Below are positions 47,141-54,611 of a stretch of DNA of 64,000 nucleotides, piece after piece. The position numbers and the translations under genes are program-made. The DNA comes from Bacillota bacterium (GTDB lineage: Bacteria; Bacillota; Sulfobacillia; JAJZYS01; JAJYTV01), in the NCBI GenBank assembly GCA_021793215.1, contig JAJYTE010000001.1, positions 144,329 through 208,328 on the forward strand, in the 5' to 3' direction. The stretch's first letter is position 1. Every line of letters starts with the position of its first letter. The notes beneath the pieces are model-generated. The model saw nothing but the letters and a program-made list of their open reading frames with translations. It was not told where the DNA came from and made no database searches.

Positions 47141-48580
47141 GTGGCGGCCCATAAGAACCTTCAGAAGATCGATCACGTGATCGTCCTGATGCTGGAGAAC
47201 CGATCGTTCGACGAGATGCTCGGGTGGCTCTACGACGCGGAGAACGCGCCGCCCTTCGACCGCGCTGCGCGCGGGCAGCCGTACGATGGGCTCTCCGGGC
47301 GCGGGCTGACGAACCCGATCCCGGCTGGCGTTCCGGGCGCGCAGCGGGGCGTCGTACCTGCTGGCAAGGCATCGCGCCTCGACCGCCCGAACCCGGATCC
47401 CGGCGAGGAGTACCAGCGGGTCAACGTGCAGATCTACGGGACCGCGGAGGTCGGGAGCCGGCCTTCCACCCCCGGCGCGATGATGGGTTTCGTAGAGGAT
47501 TACATCGCCCAGCTTCGCGAGAAGGGCGTCCCGCTGACCTACGAGAGCTACGCGCAGATCATGGACGGGTACGCCCCGGCGCAGATCCCAACCCTCGCCG
47601 GACTTGCGCATGCGTACGCGGTGTGCGACCAGTGGCACAGCTCGGTTCCGACGATGACGATGCCCAACCGGTCCTTCTTCCACGCCGCGACGTCGGGGGG
47701 ACGCGTGCTCAACACGCCCTACGTGAGCTGGGTACGAAACGACGGCAACACGGTGTTCAACCTCCTGGAGGCGGCCCACCAGCCGTGGAAGGTGTACTTC
47801 GATGCGGACACCGTCGCCCCGCTGACGATGATCATCCACCTGCCGCGGCTGATCGAGTACGCGCTGACCCACTTCCACCACATGGACACCTTCTTCCAGG
47901 ACTGCAAGGCCGGGACGTTGCCGACCTACTCGTTCATCGAACCCCGCTTCTTCGTCGATCCGAACGACCAGCACCCGCCGCACGGCGTCGCGGCCGGGGA
48001 CGAACTGATCCGAAGCGTCTACGAGTCCGTCCGATGGAGTCCAGCCTGGGAGAAGACGCTTCTTTGCATCACGTACGACGAGCACGGTGGGTGCTACGAC
48101 CACGTCCTCCCGCCGCAGGCCGTCGCGCCGGGCGACGGCGCGCACTGCCCGCAGGGCTTTGGGTTCGACCGCTTGGGCGTGCGGGTGCCGATGGTTCTGG
48201 TGTCGCCGTGGATCGAGGCGGGTACGGTGTTCCGCGGATCGAGACCCTTCGACCACACGAGCATGATCAAGACGATCTGTGAGCGGTGGGGTCTCCCGTC
48301 CCTTACGCAGCGCGACGCGGCGGCGGAAGGGGTCGGCGCCGTGCTGACGCGCGAGCTGCCAAGGACGGACTTCCCGGACATCGGCCCGGCGGCGGCAACG
48401 CTCGCGGCGGAGAGGGTTCCTAAGGGCCGTCCGGAAGACGAGGAGACGTCCGCGCTGCACCGGGCGATGGTGGGCGTCGCCGCCGCGCACGCCGGCGTGT
48501 CGGTGGCGGAGCCGGCGACGGTGGGTGAGGCCAGGCGGATGCTGCAGGGGCTGTATCCGCGCATGCTGAGCGGGCGCTGA
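47141..48580 (+). CDS. Phosphoesterase family protein (phospholipase C / acid phosphatase AcpA type)
   Basis: 479 residues of the PF04185-type fold. IDHVIVLMLENRSFDEMLGWL is the metal-binding N-terminal signature (Glu, Asn and nucleophile region), with IPTLAGLAHAYAVCDQWHSSVPTMTMPNRSFFHAATS, CITYDEHGGCYDHVLPP and RVPMVLVSPWIEAGTV. Members hydrolyse phosphodiesters or phosphomonoesters and are often secreted, but I see no signal peptide or Tat motif, so this one appears cytoplasmic. GTG start after CGAGGGGAGG. Not clearly linked to neighbouring genes. Confidence 0.87.
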   Translation: MAAHKNLQKIDHVIVLMLENRSFDEMLGWLYDAENAPPFDRAARGQPYDGLSGRGLTNPIPAGVPGAQRGVVPAGKASRLDRPNPDPGEEYQRVNVQIYGTAEVGSRPSTPGAMMGFVEDYIAQLREKGVPLTYESYAQIMDGYAPAQIPTLAGLAHAYAVCDQWHSSVPTMTMPNRSFFHAATSGGRVLNTPYVSWVRNDGNTVFNLLEAAHQPWKVYFDADTVAPLTMIIHLPRLIEYALTHFHHMDTFFQDCKAGTLPTYSFIEPRFFVDPNDQHPPHGVAAGDELIRSVYESVRWSPAWEKTLLCITYDEHGGCYDHVLPPQAVAPGDGAHCPQGFGFDRLGVRVPMVLVSPWIEAGTVFRGSRPFDHTSMIKTICERWGLPSLTQRDAAAEGVGAVLTRELPRTDFPDIGPAAATLAAERVPKGRPEDEETSALHRAMVGVAAAHAGVSVAEPATVGEARRMLQGLYPRMLSGR

Positions 48581-48612
48581 CGACCGGGCGCGGCATCGCC
48601 GGACATTGCAAA

Positions 48613-48632
48613 GGTCACTCCTTCGAGTGACC
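48613..48632. promoter_or_regulatory. Palindrome GGTCACTC-CTTC-GAGTGACC at the HelD-like promoter
   Basis: A perfect 8-bp inverted repeat between the phosphoesterase stop and a TATCAT -10 candidate at 48650-48655. It covers the expected -35 position, so it could be an operator. It could also terminate the upstream gene, though no T-run follows. Confidence 0.4.
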
Positions 48633-48722
48633 CGCGTGCCCGCTTGTGCTATCATCTGAATTCCCGCTGCCGTCCGACGCGGACGGCGGCCGTTTCGGCG
48701 TGCGAACACGGGAGGGAAGCTG

Positions 48723-50783
48723 ATGCCGGAGGAGCTGCGCGGACGCTTCATGAGCCGCGCCGAGGAGCAGGGCGTGCTCGACGCGACGGTCGAGGGACTG
48801 CACTACCTCCTTGAGCTGACGGAGCAGGACCGCACGGCGCGCGAGGCCGAGTTCCGCCGCACCCAGGATGCCGTCGCGTGGAACCTCGCGCGGTTCCGGC
48901 GCGATCGCATCGGAGACCTGCAGCACGTCTGCGTCTGGCGCCACCGTCCCTACTACGCCCGCATGGACGTGCTGGGCGACGGCGAGGAGGCGGCCGAGAG
49001 CTACTACCTCTCGGAGGTGCTCGACGACTCGACCGATCTCTCCGGCGCCGGCGGTGCGCGCATGATCCATTGGACGGTGCCGATGGCCCGCGCGTTCGCG
49101 GAGCAGCCGGACCGCATCCGAGTCGGCGCCTTCCGGGCCCAGGTGCTCCTGAAGCGCCGCTTCGAGATCGAGGACCTCCGGATCGTCGACATGGGCGACG
49201 CGCTCTCCGGCTACGACGGCAGCGAGGCGATGGGCGGGGACCCCTTCCTCGGCCGGGTGCTGAGGATGGCCGGCGAGAAGGCCGGAAACATCATCCGCAC
49301 CGTCGGGCAGCAGCAGAGCGCCGCCATCTTCACGAAGGCGCCGCTGCTCGTCGTGCACGGCGTGCCGGGCTCCGGCAAGACCCAGATCGGCCAGATGCGC
49401 GTGGCCTACCTCGTGACCGACGCCACGCTGGACCCGAGCCGTCGCCTCGCGGCGGAGAGTTGCCTGATCCTCTCGCCGTCGCGCGCGCTCGTCGAGTACA
49501 TGGAGCAGGTCCTGCCGAGCTTCGGTGTGCGCGGCGTGCTGCAGGAGTCGGTCGACGGATGGCTCGCCGCGTACGCCGGCGTCGCGCTCATGGAGAGGCA
49601 CACAGAGCTACGGCGCGGCGCACGCCCATTCGCAAACGCCATGGAGGCGTGGCTGCGGGAGCGCATCGCCCAGGGCGTGGCCGCCGTCGCGCACCGCGAC
49701 CTCCCGGCTGGCAGCGGCTGGCGGCTGGAGCCCGAGGATGTCGCCGCGGCCGTCAAGGACATCCCCGAGGAGTCGTACGAACTCGTGCGCCGGACGATTG
49801 CGCAGCGCATCGCCCGCGGCGCGAAGGAGCGCCTGCTGCAGCGCATGGGCGTCGGATGGGACGAGGGGACCGAGAAGGAGTACCGCGCGCGGGAAGCTGA
49901 GATCGAGCGGGCGGCCGAGCGCCTCGTCGCGAACGCGCTCGGGAACCTCGAGACGACCGCGGCCTACCGGCAGTTCCTGCGCGCGCAGGAACTGCCTGAG
50001 GCCATCGGCGTCGAGGACCTCGGGGCGATGGCGCTCCTGCACCTCCTCTTGACCGGCGAGCGTCGCCGCGGGCTCTACCACGTGGTCATCGACGAGGGGC
50101 AGAACGTCTCCGAGGTCGCCTACCTCGCAATGCGCCGCATCCTGAGCGGCGCGAACTTCACGGTGCTCGGAGACCTGGCGCAGCGCGATCCCGAGCTTCC
50201 GGGACTCGGATCATGGGAGGGCCTCAAGGACCTCGGCTACCCGTCACCGGAGGTGCGCTACCTCGGCGTCAACTATCGCTCGACGCCGGCGATCGTGGCC
50301 GCGCTGAACGCCGTCGGGCCGAAGCTCGGGCTGCCGTTCGTGCCGATCGAGGCGGTCGAGCGCCCGGCGCCCCCCCTCATGTCGCTCGCCGTGCCCGAGG
50401 GCGTGCCGATGGCGGAGGCGGCGGCCGCCCTGCTCTCCGGCATCGCGCACACGACGGCGGCCGTACTCTGCCGCGACGAGCGGCGCGCGGCCTCGCTGCG
50501 CGCCGCCTGCCTCGAGGCGCTCGGGGAGGATGCGGCGCCTCCCTTCATCGGCGGACGTGCGGAGGCCGCGGGGCTCGAGTTCGACCTCGTGATCCTGGTG
50601 GACGCCGACGAGGCGACCTTCCCCGACGACCCGCGCGCCGCGTCGGACCTTTTTGTGCTGATGAGCCGCGCCCAGAACCGCCTACTGCTCCTGCACCATG
50701 GCGCGTTGACAAGCGCGCTCCGGGACGCGGCGATCGACCCTCGCCAGTTCGTGGGCTCCTGGGAGCCGAAGGGCGGCGCCTGA
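48723..50783 (+). CDS. Divergent HelD-like superfamily 1 helicase
   Basis: 686 residues. An N-terminal helical hairpin (SRAEEQGVLDATVEGLHYLLELTEQDRTAREAEFRRTQD) and an SF1 core: motif I LLVVHGVPGSGKTQIGQMRVAYLV, motif II HVVIDEGQNVSEVAYLAMRR, motif III FTVLGDLAQRD, motif IV NYRSTPAIVAAL, and VLMSRAQNRLLLL. GEKAGNIIRTVGQQQSAAIF before motif I parallels the IvaTIQxEQdxIIR segment of HelD, and RMIHWTVPMARAF replaces the HelD DWRAP motif. HelD releases stalled RNA polymerase; the altered DWRAP region suggests a specialised relative. ATG after GGAGGGAAGCTG. Confidence 0.8.
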   Translation: MPEELRGRFMSRAEEQGVLDATVEGLHYLLELTEQDRTAREAEFRRTQDAVAWNLARFRRDRIGDLQHVCVWRHRPYYARMDVLGDGEEAAESYYLSEVLDDSTDLSGAGGARMIHWTVPMARAFAEQPDRIRVGAFRAQVLLKRRFEIEDLRIVDMGDALSGYDGSEAMGGDPFLGRVLRMAGEKAGNIIRTVGQQQSAAIFTKAPLLVVHGVPGSGKTQIGQMRVAYLVTDATLDPSRRLAAESCLILSPSRALVEYMEQVLPSFGVRGVLQESVDGWLAAYAGVALMERHTELRRGARPFANAMEAWLRERIAQGVAAVAHRDLPAGSGWRLEPEDVAAAVKDIPEESYELVRRTIAQRIARGAKERLLQRMGVGWDEGTEKEYRAREAEIERAAERLVANALGNLETTAAYRQFLRAQELPEAIGVEDLGAMALLHLLLTGERRRGLYHVVIDEGQNVSEVAYLAMRRILSGANFTVLGDLAQRDPELPGLGSWEGLKDLGYPSPEVRYLGVNYRSTPAIVAALNAVGPKLGLPFVPIEAVERPAPPLMSLAVPEGVPMAEAAAALLSGIAHTTAAVLCRDERRAASLRAACLEALGEDAAPPFIGGRAEAAGLEFDLVILVDADEATFPDDPRAASDLFVLMSRAQNRLLLLHHGALTSALRDAAIDPRQFVGSWEPKGGA

Positions 50784-50800
50784 GGCTTTGCTCCGGCGCC
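50775..50800. terminator. Bidirectional hairpin between convergent genes
   Basis: GGCGCC-T-GAG-GCTTTG-CTC-C-GGCGCC forms a 9-bp stem with one T-C mismatch; it includes the HelD-like stop codon and ends 6 nt before the convergent small gene. Confidence 0.55.
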
Positions 50801-50805
50801 TTCGG

Positions 50806-50997
50806 TCAGGCACCGGGAATGGCGATGACGTCGACGATCTCCTCCGGCTCGAGCAGTGTCCACTGACCGAAGTCCGACACCGCGTTTGAGCACTGCAGCA
50901 TGCCTTCGCGCAGCTCGTGCTCCATCTTGGTGTACTCCTGCCCGCCCTGGCGAAGACGGGTCCCGATCGGCAGATCACCGAAGCGCATCTCGGCCAC
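50806..50997 (-). CDS. Small hypothetical protein
   Basis: 63 residues from the GTG at 50997 (GGAGGG at 6-nt spacing); an in-frame ATG at 51003 is an alternative. MRFGDLPIGTRLRQGGQEYTKMEHELREGMLQCSNAVSDFGQW...EEIVDVI follows a pattern common to small bacterial and phage proteins (FxxLxxGxxFxxxGxxYxK...NAV...G). Probably a small beta-barrel; function unknown. The track's 122-aa version extends through the bioY promoter. Confidence 0.55.
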   Translation of the reverse strand: MAEMRFGDLPIGTRLRQGGQEYTKMEHELREGMLQCSNAVSDFGQWTLLEPEEIVDVIAIPGA

Positions 50998-51138
50998 CCG
51001 CATCCCTCCGACGCCCTGCTTCGTCGCCCAGTCGCCCGCACCTCCCGCTCGCCGACGCGGGATGGAATGCACCCCGGCGGTTCGTTCCCGCAGGTACCTT
51101 GGCGCGCAATGCGAGACGGCTTCTCGGAGCGGATCTTC

Positions 51139-51167
51139 TTGACAGGCCCACGGTGCGCCCATAATGT
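51139..51167 (+). promoter_or_regulatory. Sigma-A promoter of bioY
   Basis: TTGACA (51139-51144), a 17-nt spacer and TAATGT (51162-51167): near-consensus. The -10 lies within the left arm of the BirA operator. Confidence 0.85.
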
Positions 51168-51196
51168 AAACCAAAGAGTCGTAAAGCGTTTACATT
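51163..51196. promoter_or_regulatory. BirA (biotin repressor) operator
   Basis: AATGTAAAC-N16-GTTTACATT: perfect 9-bp arms spaced as in Gram-positive BirA boxes (TGTtAAC-N15/16-GTTaACA). It overlaps the -10 of the bioY promoter and ends 13 nt before the bioY ATG, so binding would block transcription. The repressor is encoded at 46081. Confidence 0.9.
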
Positions 51197-51209
51197 AGGG
51201 GGTGACTCT

Positions 51210-51749
51210 ATGACGGAGGAGTACCGCAGGGCCCGGCGCATCGCCTATGCCGCTGCGTTCGCCGCGCTCCTCGCCGTCGCTTCCTACGTGAGTTTCGCCA
51301 TCCCGCTCACCGACGTCCCGTTCACGCTGCAGGTGCTCGTTGTCCTGCTGGCCGGATTCGTGCTGGGCCCGGGACTCGGGGCGCTCTCGGTCGTCCTGTA
51401 CATCGTGCTGGGTGCGATCGGCGTGCCGGTCTTCGCGGGCGGCGCGGCTGGCATCGGGGTCGTGGTGGGGCCGCTTGGCGGCTACATCGTCAGCTGGGTC
51501 CTCGCGGCTGCGCTCGCGGGCTGGCTCGGCCAGCGCGGACTGTTGCTGCGGCTCGTCGCGGTGGTGCTCGGCGTGGCGGTGATCTACCTGGGCGGCGTCA
51601 CGGGCCTGCACATCGCGCAGGGCGTCTCCTGGCGCAACGGCGTCCTGGTGGGCGCGTTGCCGTTCCTCCCGTTCGACCTGCTGAAAGGTGTCGTGGCCGC
51701 GCTGATCGCGCCCGCGCTGCGTCGTTTGGCGCTGCAGCAGGAGGCCTAG
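51210..51749 (+). CDS. bioY: Biotin transporter BioY (ECF transporter S component)
   Basis: 179 residues, about six membrane helices. ASYVSFAIPLTDVPFTLQVLVVLLAGFVLGPGLGALSVVLYIVLGAIGVPVFAGG is the BioY signature, with GPLGGYIVSW and LPFLPFDLLKGVVAALIAP near the end. It binds biotin and works alone or with a shared EcfAAT module, which is not in this window. ATG after GGGGGTGA. Confidence 0.95.
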   Translation: MTEEYRRARRIAYAAAFAALLAVASYVSFAIPLTDVPFTLQVLVVLLAGFVLGPGLGALSVVLYIVLGAIGVPVFAGGAAGIGVVVGPLGGYIVSWVLAAALAGWLGQRGLLLRLVAVVLGVAVIYLGGVTGLHIAQGVSWRNGVLVGALPFLPFDLLKGVVAALIAPALRRLALQQEA

Positions 51750-51799
51750 GAGCGAACCGGAATACCTTCCCCCAGGGACCTGCCGGGGGGGGGAGATTC

Positions 51800-53350
51800 G
51801 TGTACGAGGCGATCGGCTACCGCCACGCCGCCGCGACCGGGCACCCGCTGGCGACCCAGGCCGCGATCGGCGCATTGCGCCAGGGCGGCAGCGCGGTGGA
51901 TGCCGCGATCGCGGCGAACGCCATGCTGGCTGTCGCGCAGCCGGACTCCTGCGGGCTCGGCGGCGACCTCTTTGCGCTCGTCTACCGCGCCGAGGACCAA
52001 AGCGTGAGGGCCTACAGCGCGGCAGGACCGGTGGGCAGCGCGCTGCGCCGAGACCTGCTTCCTGCGTCGGGCGCGATGCCGCAGCGCGGTCCCCTGACGG
52101 TCACGCTGCCGGGCGCTGTCGCGGGCTGGGACCTGCTGCACAGCCGCTACGGCAGGCTCACATGGCCGCAGCTGCTCGAAGGGGCGGCGCGGGTGGCGGA
52201 GCAGGGCTTCCCCCTGTCGCGCAAGGTGGCGCGGGCGCTCGCGGCCGCCGTGGACTTCGCCGACGCGGCCTTTCTCGCAGCCTTCGCGCCGAACGGAGCA
52301 CCGAAGCCCGGCGACCTCCAGCGCAGCCCGGACCTCGCCCGCACGCTCCGCGCGCTGGCTGCCGATGGTCCCTCCTGGTTCTACCTCGGACGGTTCGCCG
52401 AGACCCTGGAGCGTACGCTCAGCGCAGGCGGCGGCGCCGTCGTGCGGGCCGACATGGCGGCATTCAGGGCGGAGGAGGCGACTCCCCTCGAGGCAACGTA
52501 CCGCGGCCGCAGGATCATCGTTACGCCGCCGCCGAGCCAGGGCGTCACGCTGCTCGTGGCGCTCTCGATCCTCGAGGGACTGTCGGCGGCAGGGGCGGCA
52601 GAGGATCCGGCCACCGCGCACGTCACCGCGGAGGTGCTGCGCTGCGCGCTCGCGCTGCGTGACGAGTTGCTCGCGGATCCCCGCTTCGCACCTGCCGACT
52701 GGGACGACGTCCTCGCCGGACCTCGTGTCGCGGCGGCGAGCTCCGCGATCGCGGCAGGTGCGCCTTGGCTTCCTTCGCCGCCGCTGCGCGAGGGAGGAAC
52801 GACCTTCCTTTGCACCGTCGATGACGCGGGCGACGCCTGCGCCCTCATCCAGAGCAACTACATGGGCGTCGGCAGCGGCGTGATGGTGCCCGGCTTCGGA
52901 GTGCACTTGCAAAATCGCGGCGCCTACTTCAGCCTTGACGAAGGGCATCCCAACGCGATCGCGCCGGGCAAGCGCACGGCCCATACCCTGATGGCCACCA
53001 TGGTCCTCGGCGAGGAGGGCTTAGAGACGGTGATGGGTGCGATGGGCGGCGACGGCCAGGCGCAGACGAACCTTCAGATCCTTCGGCGCCTGATCGACTG
53101 GGGCGAGGGGTTGGAGGAGGCGATCGGGGCGCCGCGCCTGCGCGTGGGCTTCGGCGATCCGCCCGGGCTGCAGCTCGAGGCAGGCCTCGCGGGACTCGCG
53201 CAGGCGCTCGAAGGCCTTGGGCATACGGTGCGCGTCGGCGCCGCGAGGATGGACGAGATGGGGCATGCCCAGGCGATCTGCCGAAGCGCCCAGGGCCTCC
53301 TGCGCGCCGCCGCCGACCCGCGCGGCGACGGCATCGCCTGGGCAGAGTGA
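51800..53350 (+). CDS. Gamma-glutamyltransferase (Ntn-hydrolase) family protein
   Basis: 516 residues. N-terminal AATGHPLATQAAIGALRQGGSAVDAAIAANAMLAVAQPDSCGLGGDLFALVY and ...LPGAVAGWDLLHSRYGRL are GGT landmarks. GGTTFLCTVDDAGDACALIQSNYMGVGSGVMVPGFGVHLQNRG contains the expected Thr for autocleavage and catalysis, followed by APGKRTAHTLMATMVL. Lacks a signal peptide, so likely cytoplasmic, as in bacterial GGT-like acylases and hydrolases. Substrate may be a glutamyl compound or other amide. GTG start after GGGGGGAGA, 50 nt behind bioY. Confidence 0.88.
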   Translation: MYEAIGYRHAAATGHPLATQAAIGALRQGGSAVDAAIAANAMLAVAQPDSCGLGGDLFALVYRAEDQSVRAYSAAGPVGSALRRDLLPASGAMPQRGPLTVTLPGAVAGWDLLHSRYGRLTWPQLLEGAARVAEQGFPLSRKVARALAAAVDFADAAFLAAFAPNGAPKPGDLQRSPDLARTLRALAADGPSWFYLGRFAETLERTLSAGGGAVVRADMAAFRAEEATPLEATYRGRRIIVTPPPSQGVTLLVALSILEGLSAAGAAEDPATAHVTAEVLRCALALRDELLADPRFAPADWDDVLAGPRVAAASSAIAAGAPWLPSPPLREGGTTFLCTVDDAGDACALIQSNYMGVGSGVMVPGFGVHLQNRGAYFSLDEGHPNAIAPGKRTAHTLMATMVLGEEGLETVMGAMGGDGQAQTNLQILRRLIDWGEGLEEAIGAPRLRVGFGDPPGLQLEAGLAGLAQALEGLGHTVRVGAARMDEMGHAQAICRSAQGLLRAAADPRGDGIAWAE

Positions 53351-53407
53351 CGGGCCGCGCCGCGGACTGCGGCGCAGCGAGACGAGAGCGGGACGGAGAG
53401 TGGAACG

Positions 53408-54610
53408 ATGGATGAGCGGCTGAGGGCCGACCTTCGGCAACGCTGCGCGCGCCTCGGGGAACGGCTCACCGAGGCGGGGGTCGATGTGGCGCTGGTGCAG
53501 CAGGCGGCCGACAAGTACTACTTCGCGGGCACTGTGCAGCAGGGATTCCTGGCGGTCGCGCCAGGACGCGACCCCGTCTTCCTCTGCCGCAAGGCGGTCG
53601 AGCGGACGCTGCGCGAGACGCCGTGGCAGGTGGAGGTGCTCGCGTCGCCCAAGGATCTGCCGCACCTCCTTGAGTCCGCGGGCCTGCGCGCAGAGAGCGT
53701 GGGAATCGAGGGCGACGTGCTGTCGCTGCAGCTCTACCGGCAGATGGAGCGCATGTTCCCCGACGCCCGACTGGTGGACGTGAGCGACGAGATCCGCGCG
53801 CTGCGCCAGGTGAAGTCGGACTACGAGATCTCGGAGATCGTAGCGGCCGGCGCCGTCTGGAGCGAGATGATGCAGGAGACGAGCCGCCTCCTGCGGGTCG
53901 GAGCGATCGACCACGAGGTCTCGATCCGCGTCGACGCCCATGGGCGCCTGCATGGCGGGCAGGGACTGATGCGCACCCGAGGCTTCAACTTCGAGTACTT
54001 CGCGCCCCACGTGCTCTGGGGACCTCCCGGCGCCGTGCCGGCCCAGTTCGACGGCCCGACCGGCGGAAGCGGGCCGCACCCCAGCATTGGCCAGGGGTCC
54101 AGCGCCCAGCCGATCCGGCCCGACAGCCCGATCCTCTGCGACTACGCGGTCGCGGTGCGCGGGTACGTCGCCGACGGAACGCGCAGCTTCGTGCTGGGCG
54201 GGCTTCCGAAGGAGCTGCAGTACGCCGCCGAGCTCGCGGTGGAGATCCTCGCGGAGGCAGAGGAGTCGGTGCGCGAGGGCGTCGAGATCTCCCTGCTGTT
54301 CCAGCAGGCGCAGCGGCGCGCCGAGCAGCATGGCCTGTCGGAGAACTTTCTCGGCTATGGGCCCGATCGCGTCCGCTTCCTCGGCCACGGGATCGGGCTC
54401 GAGCTCGACGAGCTGCCCGTGCTAACCGGCCGTGCACCGGGCGCGCTCGCGCCCGGAATGGTCATCGCGATCGAACCGAAGTTCGTCTTCCCCGGCGTCG
54501 GGGCGGTGGGGGTGGAGGACTCCTTCTGCGTCCGCTCCAGGCAGGCGGCGCAGGTTCTGACCCACTTCCCCCGCGGCCCCTTGCAGTTGCCGCTGGGCGA
54601 GGGCGCTTAG
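53408..54610 (+). CDS. M24 metallopeptidase (Xaa-Pro aminopeptidase-like)
   Basis: 400 residues: N-terminal creatinase-type domain (1-130: RLTEAGVDVALVQQAADKYYFAGTVQQG) and C-terminal pita-bread domain with metal ligands in ILCDYAVAVRGYVADGTRSF (two Asp), FLGHGIGLELDELP (His), VIAIEPKFVFPGVGAVGVEDSF (two Glu). This order fits a dinuclear metallopeptidase that removes residues before proline, or a related hydrolase. It lies 57 nt behind the GGT-like gene, and both could take part in peptide breakdown. ATG, moderate ribosome site (GGACGGAG). Confidence 0.88.
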   Translation: MDERLRADLRQRCARLGERLTEAGVDVALVQQAADKYYFAGTVQQGFLAVAPGRDPVFLCRKAVERTLRETPWQVEVLASPKDLPHLLESAGLRAESVGIEGDVLSLQLYRQMERMFPDARLVDVSDEIRALRQVKSDYEISEIVAAGAVWSEMMQETSRLLRVGAIDHEVSIRVDAHGRLHGGQGLMRTRGFNFEYFAPHVLWGPPGAVPAQFDGPTGGSGPHPSIGQGSSAQPIRPDSPILCDYAVAVRGYVADGTRSFVLGGLPKELQYAAELAVEILAEAEESVREGVEISLLFQQAQRRAEQHGLSENFLGYGPDRVRFLGHGIGLELDELPVLTGRAPGALAPGMVIAIEPKFVFPGVGAVGVEDSFCVRSRQAAQVLTHFPRGPLQLPLGEGA

Positions 54611-54611
54611 C

